Notes: generated by a model not told the origin, from the letters alone. Positions 7,039 to 16,832 are shown, counted from the stretch's first letter. The stretch: 64,000 bases of DNA from Bin87 sp965262485 (GCA_965262485.1 OZ253540.1:496001-560000); one strand, 5' to 3'. Translations and numbers: made by a program.

Positions 7039-8223
7039 CTACAGCTGATATTCGGGGCGGCGCAGCAGCTGGCGCGCGATTACCAGCCGCATGATTTCGT
7101 TGGTGCCTTCGCCGATAATCATCAAAGGGGCGTCGCGGTAATAACGTTCTACCGGGAAGTCTTTGGTATAGCCGTAACCACCGTGGATGCGCATGGCTTC
7201 CATAGCGACTTCTCCGCAAATCTCGCTGGCGAACAGCTTGGCCATGCCGGATTCCAGGTCGATACGCTCTCCGCTGTCTTTTTTGGCGGCGGCGTCATAA
7301 ACCAGCAGACGCGCAGCCTGAATCTTGGTGGCCATGTCGGCGATTTTGAGCTGAATAGCCTGGTGCTGGCTGATCGGTTGTCCAAAGGTTTCGCGCTGCT
7401 GGATGTATCGCATCGAGGCGTCCAGGGCGGCCTGCGCTACGCCAACGGCCCGAGCCGCTACATTGATGCGTCCGGTTTCCAGCCCGCTCATCACTTGGCC
7501 GAAACCAACGTTTTCATCCCCGCCGATGAGGTTCTCGGCCGGAATCCGATAATCTTCAAAGAACAGTTCGCAGGTGTCCGGGCCCCGGTATCCCAACTTG
7601 TCCAGGTGCCTCCCGACTTTGAACCCGTCTTCGAAACTATGCTCTCCTTTCTCGATGACGAAAGCGGACAGGCCACGGTGCTTGATGGAGGGGTCGGGGT
7701 TGGTGCGGGCCAGCAGGCAGAAAGCATCCCCCGAATCGGCGTTGGTGATAAACATCTTGGAGCCGTTCACCACGTATTCCTCGCCATCCTTGACGGCGCG
7801 AGTTTCCAGAGCTCCGACGTCGCTGCCGCCGCTGGGTTCGGTTAAGGCCAAGCCGCCGCGAATCTCGCCGGTGGCGAGGCGGGGCAGAAAGTGGTCGCGT
7901 TGTTCCTGGGTGCCGTAATGCGTAAGGACGTAAGCGAGGATGTGGTGCGTGCCCAGCGTCCCGGTCAACGCCATGTAACCCTTGCTGATTTCCTCGAAAA
8001 TCATGGCAAAGGTTGTATAGTCGAGGCCCATGCCGCCGTATTCTTCGGGAACCGTGATGCCAAACAGACCCAGCCCTTTCATCTGGTCAATGAGGTCGTA
8101 AGGAACAGTATCCTCGGCGTCGTGCTTGGCGGCCACCGGTTCCACTTCGTTGCGCACAAAGTCGCGCACCATGCTGACAATCTGAGTGCGGGCTTCCTGT
8201 GGGGTGGGAGAGATTGTGGTCAC
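7039..8223 (-). CDS. Acyl-CoA dehydrogenase
   Basis: This is an FAD enzyme that forms the alpha-beta double bond of an acyl-CoA and passes electrons to ETF. It has 394 aa, the normal length. Visible are the N-terminal helical domain with GLGLFGITVPEEYGGMGL, the FAD-binding LALTEPSGGSDVGALET and KMFITNADSGD, and the C-terminal FGQPISQHQAIQLKIADMAT. The signature GGYGYTKDFPVERYYRD is followed by IIGEGTNEIMR, whose Glu is the expected catalytic base. The start is GTG with AGGAG about 5 nt upstream. The acyl substrate is not evident. It lies upstream of selD on the same strand but appears functionally unrelated. Confidence 0.95.
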   Translation of the reverse strand: MTTISPTPQEARTQIVSMVRDFVRNEVEPVAAKHDAEDTVPYDLIDQMKGLGLFGITVPEEYGGMGLDYTTFAMIFEEISKGYMALTGTLGTHHILAYVLTHYGTQEQRDHFLPRLATGEIRGGLALTEPSGGSDVGALETRAVKDGEEYVVNGSKMFITNADSGDAFCLLARTNPDPSIKHRGLSAFVIEKGEHSFEDGFKVGRHLDKLGYRGPDTCELFFEDYRIPAENLIGGDENVGFGQVMSGLETGRINVAARAVGVAQAALDASMRYIQQRETFGQPISQHQAIQLKIADMATKIQAARLLVYDAAAKKDSGERIDLESGMAKLFASEICGEVAMEAMRIHGGYGYTKDFPVERYYRDAPLMIIGEGTNEIMRLVIARQLLRRPEYQL

Positions 8224-8294
8224 GGCGGCTCCTGTTCGTTCCGATAGATATGGTACGCGAGTCAGTCTATCCCAGCCATACGGACGGGTGCAAC

Positions 8295-9395
8295 TTACAG
8301 GGTTCGGAGGAGTTCTTGCCAGGCTAGTTTATGCGCTGGTTGTGTAACCCGGTCATTCAATTCTTCCCCGACTAGAGTTAGAAAATGGGTTCGACTGGTT
8401 TCGCCGGCTATGGTGAGCAAAACTCGTAGTAACGTTTCGATATCCAACTGATAGATATTGATGCCCAAACCGAACTCTCGTGCAGTTCGTTGCACTATTG
8501 CTGTATCGTCAATTTGAGATGATGCGGTAGCGAACAACAACTCAGTTACGCTACTTCGGCGAGCTTTTAGAATCGCTACGTCCAAGTCATCCAGCGTTAC
8601 AGCACGGTCTTTCACTTCCACGGCAAGTATTTGCTCATTGTCTTGATAGCAAATTACATCGCCCGGGCTGGCGTTGGCCGCATCGGCTTCGTTAATGGCT
8701 TGCCGCTCAACCCGGTCAAAAATGCCAAACGCCTGCCCGATAGTTCGCATCAAGGCCGCCACTATAATCTGTGGACGTTCGCCGCCGCTGGGCTGAGCGA
8801 GATAATTCGTGACAAGGCTTACGGTAGCATTCAAAGATATGCGCTGAGGTACGTCAAATTGTACTGCCAAGGCATTGTACTGCTCGGATAGCGACGCTAG
8901 ACAACTACGCAATTGTAATTCGGTATAACTTCGGTCGTTCCGCTCTTGTACCCTCGTGAGGACTTCCACTAGCTTATCCCAGAACGGACGGTCTCTCCGG
9001 GGTTCATACCCGGTATCCAGTCGAGGTCGTCGTAACGGATTATTGACGTAAGGGTCGGGACTGGTACCCAAAACCTGCCCGGCTTCACTGACCCACGGCA
9101 CCACATTCACTTGGCAAAAACTTCGAGCATCCCAGCGACCTGCCGACTCTGCAGTCGTTGCCTCTCCGCGTTCGATGCTAAGGGCATCACGATTGTGGTC
9201 CGAAAATTTGCCCAGCAACTGCGTTAGCAAAGCATACCGGATGCTCACTACTGAGCAGTTGGTCAGTACATTAATGTCATCATCGATCGCCGGATTGGGT
9301 TCTTCCAATACCGCAAGCCAGATTGTCCGCAACGAGTCCAGGGCGGACGGCGGCGGAGCAGGCCGGTCCCCCTCTACGTTGCCAGTGTCTCGCAT
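8295..9395 (-). CDS. Probable type II restriction endonuclease (SacI-family-like)
   Basis: This 366-aa protein overlaps the 3' end of an adenine methyltransferase gene by 22 nt. Near residues 246-262 it has PGDVI followed by ILAVEVKDR, a recognisable PD-(D/E)xK nuclease core (Asp246, Glu260, Lys262). The overall layout recalls the SacI restriction endonuclease family, but that is family memory and not a search result. The chosen ATG at 9395 sits in the methylase stop region; longer in-frame starts to 9482 would overlap it further. The tight coupling to the methylase gene suggests a working restriction-modification unit. The recognition sequence is unknown. Confidence 0.75.
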   Translation of the reverse strand: MRDTGNVEGDRPAPPPSALDSLRTIWLAVLEEPNPAIDDDINVLTNCSVVSIRYALLTQLLGKFSDHNRDALSIERGEATTAESAGRWDARSFCQVNVVPWVSEAGQVLGTSPDPYVNNPLRRPRLDTGYEPRRDRPFWDKLVEVLTRVQERNDRSYTELQLRSCLASLSEQYNALAVQFDVPQRISLNATVSLVTNYLAQPSGGERPQIIVAALMRTIGQAFGIFDRVERQAINEADAANASPGDVICYQDNEQILAVEVKDRAVTLDDLDVAILKARRSSVTELLFATASSQIDDTAIVQRTAREFGLGINIYQLDIETLLRVLLTIAGETSRTHFLTLVGEELNDRVTQPAHKLAWQELLRTL

Positions 9396-10261
9396 AACGG
9401 TTCGTAATTCACCCACAGGCATTCCTGCCGCGGCTGGCGTACCGAGTGGCAGTTCTTCTCCGGCGCGTCCACCCGATGCCAACCGGCGTAGAGGGAATCG
9501 TATAAGTCGCTACGGTAGCCGGATATGGCTGCCCGGCCATTAATCCTGCACAGCAGGTTAGCCAGTTCGCAATGCTCAAGGTCGGTCATTTCGCCGTAGT
9601 AGGCGTGTTTGTCGCCGCGGGAATCGTGGACGTAGGGCGGGTCAAGGTAGAACAGGGTTTCCGGAGTGTCGTAACGTTGGATGACTTCCAATGCCGGAGC
9701 GTTGTCAATCTGTACCCGCATCAGGCGGTCGATGATGGGCGGCAAACCCTCGATTGCGCCCAGCCACCGGGATACGGCGCCGGCCATCCCGGAGCGGGAA
9801 GTCAATATGCACTGTGCCCAGCGGCCTTCCGATGAAGTCTGCGCCAATCCGGTTCGGGTCTGGCGGGCCCTGACGTAAAACCGCCGGGCGCGCTCCACAT
9901 TATCCAAGCCGGGTTCCGGGGTGCAGGCTAATGCCAATTCTTCCCTGGAAAATGGCGTCAACGCAATCTCTTTCAGCAGGCGTCCGCCATCCTCCGGGTG
10001 CCTGAGTGTAGCGAAAAAGTTGACCAACTCGGAATCCAGGTCGTTGTAGGTTTCCACCGGCGCCGGTTCCCGGTTGATAAGCACGGCGGCGGAACCGCCG
10101 AATACGTCGCAGAAGTGAGTGGCATCGTCGGGCAGGTTCGGCAAAAGGAAATCCAGATGGCTAAATTTACCGCCATACCAGCCAAAGGCGATTTTTTTGC
10201 GATTGCGCTTATACGACCGACTTACGCGCCGCGGAGGTCGGGCAGACGTTGGAATTGTCAT
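9374..10261 (-). CDS. DNA adenine methyltransferase (D12/Dam class)
   Basis: N6-adenine methylases of the D12 class protect host DNA from a partner nuclease or act as Dam. The 295-aa sequence has the SAM-binding motif FCDVFGGSAAV (50-60) and the catalytic DPPY (207-210). In front is the basic FGWYGGKFSHLDFLLPNLP typical of the class. It is first in a two-gene unit, with its last 22 nt shared with the endonuclease gene. This is the expected arrangement for restriction-modification modules, in which the methylase must be made first. Confidence 0.93.
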   Translation of the reverse strand: MTIPTSARPPRRVSRSYKRNRKKIAFGWYGGKFSHLDFLLPNLPDDATHFCDVFGGSAAVLINREPAPVETYNDLDSELVNFFATLRHPEDGGRLLKEIALTPFSREELALACTPEPGLDNVERARRFYVRARQTRTGLAQTSSEGRWAQCILTSRSGMAGAVSRWLGAIEGLPPIIDRLMRVQIDNAPALEVIQRYDTPETLFYLDPPYVHDSRGDKHAYYGEMTDLEHCELANLLCRINGRAAISGYRSDLYDSLYAGWHRVDAPEKNCHSVRQPRQECLWVNYEPLCETLAT

Positions 10262-10422
10262 TTGATTATCCCTATGCGCGATATGCCAGCCAACTGTATC
10301 TATTTTGCCCTCTATCGGTCAACAACCATCTGTCAGCGCACGCTCGCGTCTATGCGGCAATTCCAACACCGGGGCTATACTAACCGCCAGTCCTCTTCAC
10401 GACCCCCCAGGATGACTAAACG

Positions 10423-12600
10423 ATGAGCACACCTCCCACTGAACCGCACTACACCGGCCTCGCCTCCGGCGTGCCGGCAGCCCGCGATCCTTTCGCCCGC
10501 GCGCGCCAGTTGCATTTGCAACTTCGTTATCACGCCGACCGATATTACAACGACGACGCCCCCGTTATCGGCGATGGTCAGTACGATACGTTGCTGCAGG
10601 AATTGCGCTGCCTGGAGGCTCAGTATCCCGGTTGCCTCAACCCCGATTCGCCCACTCAACGCGTCGCCGGCGCGCCCGCTGACGGGTTCACTCAAGTGGA
10701 ACATCCGATGCCCATGCTCAGCCTGGCCAACGCATTCGGCAGGGATGATATGGAAGCCTGGCACCGCCGGGTCACCGACCTGCTTGACGGTCAATCGTTT
10801 CGTATGGTGGCGGAACTGAAAATAGACGGATTGGCGGTTCGACTAACCTATCGGGACGGACGTTTCCTGCTGGGTGCGACCCGCGGCAACGGTCAAACCG
10901 GGGAAGACGTTACCCACAACCTGCGCACTGTCAGGAGCATACCCCTCACGCTGGCCGGCCATCCCCCGGCTGACCTCGAAGTGCGCGGCGAGGTTTATCT
11001 CCCGTTGGACAGTTTCAAAAAGATGAACGAAGAGCGGGAGCGCCTGGGCGAACAGCTGTATGCCAACCCCCGCAACACCGGAGCGGGCACGATACGTCAA
11101 CTGGACCCCAAAGTCGCGGCAAGCCGAAACATGCAGATGTGGGTGTATAGCCTGAATGACACCGGCGTTGCCCCCATGCCGGCGGGTCATTGGGACTGCC
11201 TGCAAAACCTGAAATCTTACGGGTTCCGCATCAACCGCCTGAATCGGATTTTGGATACGGTGGACGAGGTTTGCGATTTCTACGGCGAGATGCTGGAACG
11301 TCGGCACGAGTGGAATTATGAAGCGGATGGCATAGTGGTGAAGGTTGACAGCATCGCCCAGCAAAACTCGCTGGGAGTCGCGGGCCGGGAACCGCGGTGG
11401 GCAATCGCCTACAAGTTCCCCGCCGAGCGTGCTACTACCCGCCTGCTGGACATCATCATTAACGTGGGGCGCACGGGTAGCCTTAATCCCCAGGCGATTC
11501 TGGAGCCGGTGGTAGTGAGCGGCGCCACCGTGCAGCACGCATCGCTGCACAACGAAGGAGACATCCACCGCAAAGATATCCGCATCGGAGACATGGTGGT
11601 CATTGAGCGGGCCGGCGACGTTATCCCCCACATCATCGCCCCGGTTCCCTCTCCCGGGCGGGAAAGCTTGCCAGCATTTCAGATGCCGGAACATTGCCCT
11701 GAATGCCATACTCGCGTAATCAGAAGCGAGCGCACGGTCAAAATAAAAGGCGAAGAGAAAACGTTTATCACGCACCGCTGCCCCAACTCGGCCTGCCCGG
11801 CGCAGTTCTTCGAGTCGTTGAAGCACTTTGTCAGCCGGGGCGCTATGGACATCGACGGGTTGGGCGAACAGTGGTGCCGCATATTGATTGATCAGGGGCT
11901 CGTGTCCGACGTTTCTCACCTTTATCAACTGACGCCGGAGCAATTGACGGCGTTGGATCGCATGGGAGACCGCCTCTCGACACGCATCCTCAACAACATT
12001 GAGGCAAGCAAGCAACGACCGCTAGCGCGCATCCTGTTCGCCTTGGGAATACTTCACGTTGGTGCGGAAGTAGCCGAGCTGCTGGCGGCCCGTTACGCCA
12101 GCATCGATGACATTGCCGCCACAACTATCGACAATTTAATGCAGATAGAAGGCATCGGTGATGAGATTGCGAAGAGCATCGTGGAATATTTTGACACGGA
12201 TGGCAACCAGCAGACCATCGCCGGCCTGAAATCTGCCGGCGTCAAGCTCTGGCAGGATCTGGCGCCGGTGGATACATCCGCGCTACCGTGGAAAGGGTTG
12301 ACGTTCGTAATCACCGGCACACTGACCGGCATGACTCGTCGCGAGGCGGAAGGCAGGGTGAAATCCCTGGGCGCTGCTACCTCATCGTCAGTTTCACGCA
12401 AAACCAGTTGGCTGGTGGCCGGCGCGTCGCCCGGCAGCAAGTTGGCCACTGCTGAGCGCCACGGCGTCCCCGTCCTGGATGAAGACGGGCTGGTGGCGCT
12501 GCTGCAGGACCCGGCCGCGATAAGCGCCGCCACCGCCCCGGGTGGACCGGCTGCGGACGCTAGCCCGGAAGGGCAGGCGACGCTCGCACTCGGCGATTAG
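10423..12600 (+). CDS. ligA: NAD-dependent DNA ligase LigA
   Basis: LigA seals nicks during replication and repair, using NAD+. At 725 aa all domains are present. The Ia domain has HADRYYNDDAPVIGDGQYD. The adenylation domain has the active-site lysine in ELKIDG (Lys133), and the OB fold contains INVGRTGSLNPQAILEPV. The zinc finger has CPECHTRVI and CPNSACPAQ, the helix-hairpin-helix region contains LGILHVGAEVAELLA, and a C-terminal BRCT domain starts near 625 (WKGLTFVITGTLTGMTR). Compared with the E. coli enzyme it has an extra Pro/Ala-rich tail after BRCT. An AGGA site lies about 10 nt before the ATG. It is divergent from the methylase gene. Confidence 0.99.
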   Translation: MSTPPTEPHYTGLASGVPAARDPFARARQLHLQLRYHADRYYNDDAPVIGDGQYDTLLQELRCLEAQYPGCLNPDSPTQRVAGAPADGFTQVEHPMPMLSLANAFGRDDMEAWHRRVTDLLDGQSFRMVAELKIDGLAVRLTYRDGRFLLGATRGNGQTGEDVTHNLRTVRSIPLTLAGHPPADLEVRGEVYLPLDSFKKMNEERERLGEQLYANPRNTGAGTIRQLDPKVAASRNMQMWVYSLNDTGVAPMPAGHWDCLQNLKSYGFRINRLNRILDTVDEVCDFYGEMLERRHEWNYEADGIVVKVDSIAQQNSLGVAGREPRWAIAYKFPAERATTRLLDIIINVGRTGSLNPQAILEPVVVSGATVQHASLHNEGDIHRKDIRIGDMVVIERAGDVIPHIIAPVPSPGRESLPAFQMPEHCPECHTRVIRSERTVKIKGEEKTFITHRCPNSACPAQFFESLKHFVSRGAMDIDGLGEQWCRILIDQGLVSDVSHLYQLTPEQLTALDRMGDRLSTRILNNIEASKQRPLARILFALGILHVGAEVAELLAARYASIDDIAATTIDNLMQIEGIGDEIAKSIVEYFDTDGNQQTIAGLKSAGVKLWQDLAPVDTSALPWKGLTFVITGTLTGMTRREAEGRVKSLGAATSSSVSRKTSWLVAGASPGSKLATAERHGVPVLDEDGLVALLQDPAAISAATAPGGPAADASPEGQATLALGD

Positions 12601-12629
12601 CCGGCAACCCGCTCGCCGGTGTGGGCAAC

Positions 12630-13064
12630 CTACCGTATCAAACCGTATACCCGGTCCGGTTGCACTACGACGATCACGGCGTCCTGAGCTACCATCGCCC
12701 GGTCATATTCTTCCCAATCCGGGTGTTCGTTATCACCGCAAGCCATAAAGGCGTCGCGCAGTTTCTGGCGCATAACCTCTGCGTCGGTGTTACGGTAGTC
12801 GGTGAGGGTTGCCGTGCCCTCCACCACCGCGAACTGGCGCCAATCGTCCGCCACGGCCATCACATTGCAGCGTGAGTTGCGTCGCAGGTTGCGCACCTTG
12901 TAGGAAGACCCCCGAACTGTCACGAAGAGCGCCGCTTCATCGCCATCGAAAGGCGAAGCGCCGCACACCACAATACTCGTTTGGGCAGTTCCGTCCGGTC
13001 GAAATGTCGTAATCACACCCCGGTGATTGGATTGGAAGAAACTCTTAGCGTCTGAAAATTCCAA
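12630..13064 (-). CDS. PPOX-class (F420-dependent-type) flavin/deazaflavin oxidoreductase
   Basis: The 144-aa protein has the split-barrel layout of the pyridoxamine-phosphate-oxidase superfamily. It opens with HRGVITTFRPDGTAQTSIVV, continues with FVTVRGSSYKVRNLRRNSRCNVMAV, and ends WRQFAVVEGTATL...VYGLIR. This pattern is common among small F420-binding proteins of Actinobacteria and Chloroflexota. Translation begins at TTG with GGAGG 6 nt upstream. The cofactor assignment is by family resemblance; FMN binding cannot be excluded. Confidence 0.8.
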   Translation of the reverse strand: MEFSDAKSFFQSNHRGVITTFRPDGTAQTSIVVCGASPFDGDEAALFVTVRGSSYKVRNLRRNSRCNVMAVADDWRQFAVVEGTATLTDYRNTDAEVMRQKLRDAFMACGDNEHPDWEEYDRAMVAQDAVIVVVQPDRVYGLIR

Positions 13065-13112
13065 CTTTTGCCTCCATGTTGCTATAGCGTCGGATGTCTG
13101 AAGATTGGCCGG

Positions 13113-15557
13113 TCAGTTCGTGTTGGCCACTTCGTATATGGTAACGGTATCCGATTGGAATGCCTGAATGAGCCAGCCTTCGTCGGCCCAATCCTCCATC
13201 CGGCCGGTGACGCCATCGCGGTAGGTATCCTGTTCCCGGGGACCTGCGATGACCCATCTGACATCATACCGGCTCAGCAAACTTTGTACCCGCGCGGATT
13301 CGTCGCTTTCGTAAATCGCGGCGACGTCGTCCCGCCGGCCGGATAACGCGGGATCGTAGCCTCGCCATTGGCGCTGATGACCTTCCCAACCTAGTACGGC
13401 TGGCCGCGCTGTCGCAGCGGAAATTCTACCGTAATCAGTATAGTCGTCGCCCACGGCCTCGACGATAATTCCCCGGCGATGGCGATTGTTCAACCACGTG
13501 ATAGCGGCGTATTCGTCAGGCTCCGAATGGCGCAGAAAATCCAGCCCGGCCAACGTATTCGCCGACCAATCGTTCCCGCCGGTGGCCCAGCCGGTGCGTT
13601 CCAGGATGGCGCCCACCGGATAGTAGGAGGACGCCAACAGGAGGAACGCCACCATAATGATCCACGCCAATGCGAATCCACGCAACAGCGTGGACCAATT
13701 TTGCGCCCAGCCACGGCGAGCCGGGATTGCGATGATGTAGTAGGCGCCCACGGCGCCCGCCGTCCCCAGCAGCAGCCACGCCTGGTAGTAAACCTTGAAA
13801 ACGGTGTTCATCCTGTTGCCGAACTGGTCGGCGATGTGGAACAACTCTGCCCCTGCCAACAGGTAGAAACCGGCGGCGGCCAGGACCAGGGCAAATTCTA
13901 TCCAGCGAGTTGGTCGCCGGCCCGCCGCCAAAGCCAACGCGCAATATGCGGCAATGCCCCCAATTGCCAGCAACGGCAACGCCAGCGCCAATCGTTGCAA
14001 AACCACGCCGTCGGCCAGCTGAATATCCTCCGGGTTGACCGACAACCTGATGCCCACGGCCACCAGCCACAGCAATAACGGCGCGATGCTGAAGCCGGCT
14101 ACGGCAATCGCCACGCTGCGTTGCTGGCGGGTGGGCCAACCCACCTCCATGAGGGCCCGAATGATCAGGCCGGTGGCCAGCAGCGCGGGGACTCCCATCA
14201 CGATCAGAAAATGGAATGGCCGGGTGGCCGGACCAACCACTGGCAAAATCCCCTGGGCCTGGCTGTCAAATGACCAGTAGAACGGTTGGAACAGGACCAC
14301 GCCGGCGGCGGCGATCCCCAGCGTCAGCAATCCGGCGCGGCCAGCCGACTTTGCCAACCGGTTTCCCGGCGTACTGCTGCCCAAAGCGGATGAGTCGTCG
14401 GTCGGGGTTAGCCAGGAGAACCATCGCAATAACGCGGCCATGCCAATGATTGCCAGATAAACGGGAAAGTCCCAGGCGTTCATGAAGGCCAGGGCTCCAA
14501 CTGCCAGGCACACGGCTGCGGCTTCCCAGGGTTGGCGGCGTATCCAGTCCAGTCCCGGCGGGTTGGGCGATACCATCATGGATAGTGCAAGGGTCAGCAC
14601 GAGGAGGAGGAACGGCAATACTGTCACGTGGGCGTGCAGATCGCCCAGCAGGAAACTGAAGAAAGGGACTTCGGTGATGGTGTAATCCAGCGATGCGCCG
14701 GTTTCAGCCAGGGTATCGATGACTCGGCTGCCCCGCCACCACCACCAGAATTGATCGGGGAACCAACCTTCCACGCCCGTGGGGGCGGTTAATCCCTTGA
14801 TTCCTACCCACCCCCAAAATCCTTCTCCTCCGATCCCGCGCACGTGGGCAAACTCCAGCATGCCCGACAGGTTCCCAAGCAGCAGGATACCCCCGGCGGC
14901 AAACAATCCGACGACCAGCGCCGGGGACACCCTTGAACCCGAGAATCGCAGCAGGTTGTACACCAGGCCCAGCACTCCGGTGGCCGCCAGCGCTGCTATG
15001 GTGGCGACCGACAGGTTGTATGCGATATCCGTGGGCGCTCCGGTCAACGTGGTCAGCATGGCAGCGACATAGTGGCCGCCGTAGTAATAGGCAATGCCGT
15101 GGCCGGCGAGCCACGAGTCCATGGGCGGAAAACCGTCGGCGCGGACGATGGCGTTGAGAATCCCGAAATCCATGGGTTTTTCGGTGTGATTGATGGCGGG
15201 GACTTCGCTGATGACCAACGCCCAGAAGGCAAACATGGCCAGAAAGGTCAACTCGACGGTCAGGACGACCGCCCAGCGGCGCCGGAAGAAATCCCGCAGC
15301 TCACTGCGCTGGCGATAGGCCAACCAGGCTGAACCAAGCGCGAAAACGGACAGCACGGCCAGAATGCCGACCGCTGAGTTGGGAACAATGCCGACGCTGC
15401 CGCCAATCCAGGTAACCCATGCCAACAGCAACAGCGCCAGGATGCGCGCGACTGCCCAACCCCGGTCGGCGAGCCGGCCCATGAGCAAATGGGCGACTGG
15501 AAATCCGAGCCAGGACAATGCCTCGAGTGCTATCAGCCAGGCGACGATGTCCTGCAC
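13113..15557 (-). CDS. DUF2298 / Chlor_Arch_YYY polytopic membrane protein
   Basis: This is an 814-aa integral membrane protein with many hydrophobic helices. It carries the Tyr-rich stretch around IAYYYGGHYVAAMLTTLTG (about 150-170) that defines the YYY domain of Chloroflexota and archaea. Conserved NAWDFPVY and FWWWWRGSRVID are also visible. Such proteins resemble GT-C fold membrane glycosyltransferases, so a role in cell-surface glycan assembly is possible but unproven. The soluble C-terminal part (about 690-814) resembles the terminal domain of such enzymes. Translation starts at GTG 20 nt after the ftsY stop, so it is probably translated from the same mRNA. Confidence 0.88.
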   Translation of the reverse strand: MQDIVAWLIALEALSWLGFPVAHLLMGRLADRGWAVARILALLLLAWVTWIGGSVGIVPNSAVGILAVLSVFALGSAWLAYRQRSELRDFFRRRWAVVLTVELTFLAMFAFWALVISEVPAINHTEKPMDFGILNAIVRADGFPPMDSWLAGHGIAYYYGGHYVAAMLTTLTGAPTDIAYNLSVATIAALAATGVLGLVYNLLRFSGSRVSPALVVGLFAAGGILLLGNLSGMLEFAHVRGIGGEGFWGWVGIKGLTAPTGVEGWFPDQFWWWWRGSRVIDTLAETGASLDYTITEVPFFSFLLGDLHAHVTVLPFLLLVLTLALSMMVSPNPPGLDWIRRQPWEAAAVCLAVGALAFMNAWDFPVYLAIIGMAALLRWFSWLTPTDDSSALGSSTPGNRLAKSAGRAGLLTLGIAAAGVVLFQPFYWSFDSQAQGILPVVGPATRPFHFLIVMGVPALLATGLIIRALMEVGWPTRQQRSVAIAVAGFSIAPLLLWLVAVGIRLSVNPEDIQLADGVVLQRLALALPLLAIGGIAAYCALALAAGRRPTRWIEFALVLAAAGFYLLAGAELFHIADQFGNRMNTVFKVYYQAWLLLGTAGAVGAYYIIAIPARRGWAQNWSTLLRGFALAWIIMVAFLLLASSYYPVGAILERTGWATGGNDWSANTLAGLDFLRHSEPDEYAAITWLNNRHRRGIIVEAVGDDYTDYGRISAATARPAVLGWEGHQRQWRGYDPALSGRRDDVAAIYESDESARVQSLLSRYDVRWVIAGPREQDTYRDGVTGRMEDWADEGWLIQAFQSDTVTIYEVANTN

Positions 15558-15577
15558 GGTCAGTTGGTAATCGGGCG

Positions 15578-16537
15578 TCAGGCGGCTGGCGCCAACAGGG
15601 CGTCGACGAATTCCACGGGGTCAAACGGGGCCAGGTCGTCTAATCCTTCACCGGTGCCGATGAACAGGATGGGGACTCCCAGTTCGCGATGAATGGACAG
15701 CACGATACCGCCTCGTGCGGTGCCGTCGAGTTTGGCCAGAAAGATACCGGTGCAGCCAACCGCTTCGGTAAATGCCTGCGCCTGTGTCAATCCGTTGTGT
15801 CCGGTAGTAGCGTCCAGCGTCAGCAAAACCTGATGGGGCGCGGCGCCGTCGAGTGCGTTGATAACGCGGCGCACTTTGCGAAGCTCATCCATGAGGTTAT
15901 TGCGCGTATGAAGGCGGCCGGCAGTATCGACGATCAGGATGTCGGCTCCCCGGGCACGGGCAGCTTGCCAGGCATCATAGGCCACGGCTCCCGGGTCGGC
16001 GCCGGACTGGTGGCTGATCACGTCCACGCCCACCCGTTGGCCAAGTATTTCCAACTGCTCTTCGGCGGCGGCGCGGAAGGTATCGGCGGCTCCCAGGACC
16101 ACGCGCTTGCCGGCCTGGGTGAAATGGTGAGCCAGCTTCGCAATGCTGGTGGTTTTTCCGACCCCGTTGACGCCGCACATGAGGATGACGTAGGGCAACG
16201 TTAGCGCATCGTCATCAAGCCAGGCGTCCGGGTCGCCGGCGCCCGATAGTTCTGCGGACAATAGTTCCCTGAGCCGGCTGTAGGCTCCCTCGCCGTCAGC
16301 AACGCGACCGGCGCGTACTTCGGAACGAAGATCGTCCAATACGTTCATGGTGGTGGGAACTCCCACGTCGGCGGAGATCAGTATTTCTTCGATCTCATCC
16401 CACACGGTGTCGTCAAGTTCAGCCGATCTCAGCAGCTGCCTGATGCGGCCAAACCAGGTTTCGCGGCTGCGCTTTACTCCGGCGTCGGTTTGCTGTCGGT
16501 TGGTGTCGGTCCGGTTTCGCTTGAAAATAGAGAACAT
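15578..16537 (-). CDS. ftsY: Signal recognition particle receptor FtsY
   Basis: FtsY docks SRP-ribosome complexes at the membrane. The 319-aa protein lacks the long acidic A domain of E. coli and begins directly with a short basic region and the N domain. The NG GTPase motifs are complete: GVNGVGKTTSIAKLA (near 118), DTFRAAAEEQL, DTAGR, and TKLDGTARGG-like AKLDGTARGGIVLS, ending PFDPVEFVDALL. No strong ribosome site precedes the ATG. The DUF2298 gene follows closely and may be translationally coupled. Confidence 0.98.
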   Translation of the reverse strand: MFSIFKRNRTDTNRQQTDAGVKRSRETWFGRIRQLLRSAELDDTVWDEIEEILISADVGVPTTMNVLDDLRSEVRAGRVADGEGAYSRLRELLSAELSGAGDPDAWLDDDALTLPYVILMCGVNGVGKTTSIAKLAHHFTQAGKRVVLGAADTFRAAAEEQLEILGQRVGVDVISHQSGADPGAVAYDAWQAARARGADILIVDTAGRLHTRNNLMDELRKVRRVINALDGAAPHQVLLTLDATTGHNGLTQAQAFTEAVGCTGIFLAKLDGTARGGIVLSIHRELGVPILFIGTGEGLDDLAPFDPVEFVDALLAPAA

Positions 16538-16589
16538 GGCTCAACCAGATTATCAGCGGGGTAGCGTCGGCGCAACCGGAACGCCGGGA

Positions 16590-16627
16590 TCACTCGTACC
16601 CGCAATGACAAAGTGGGTACGCGTGAG
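16590..16627. repeat. Fragment of repeat family R2
   Basis: The stretch with GCAATGACAAAGTGGGTACG followed by CGTGAG matches the end of the R2 elements found near 36.3, 43.2, 51.7 and 52.0 kb. Only the terminal part is present here. Confidence 0.6.
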
Positions 16628-16692
16628 ACCGGATTGAGCATTGACCGGCGGGCCGCATTGTGGTAGTTTCGGCGTACAAACGAATAAGAACT

Positions 16693-16783
16693 TTGGCGGG
16701 AGCCTGGTTATGCCAGGCTGAGAGGGTGGCCGTGAAAGCCACCGACCGTAGTACCTGATCCGGATAATGCCGGCGTAGGGATT
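16693..16783 (+). promoter_or_regulatory. TPP (thiamine pyrophosphate) riboswitch
   Basis: Both conserved thi-box halves are present: the CTGAGA motif at 16718-16723, and ACCTGATCCGGATAATGCCG from 16753 continuing into GCGTAGGGA. Stem P1-P2 and the P3 arm (GGTGGCC/GGCCACC-like) fold in the standard way. It lies upstream of a sodium/solute symporter gene and is followed by a terminator hairpin, so high TPP should switch expression off by early termination. Confidence 0.97.
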
Positions 16784-16800
16784 AGAGACAGCATTTACGA

Positions 16801-16832
16801 CCGCCAGAGATTTGCAACCTGGCGGTTTTTTT
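16801..16832 (+). terminator. Riboswitch-controlled terminator
   Basis: The stem CCGCCAG/CTGGCGG is followed by seven T residues (16826-16832). Its position 17 nt after the TPP aptamer makes it the probable expression platform. Confidence 0.9.

Noticed and set aside
10843..12015. Long minus-strand reading (about 390 aa) opposite ligA
   Set aside because: It is antisense to a complete ligA; His/Arg-rich with no domain.
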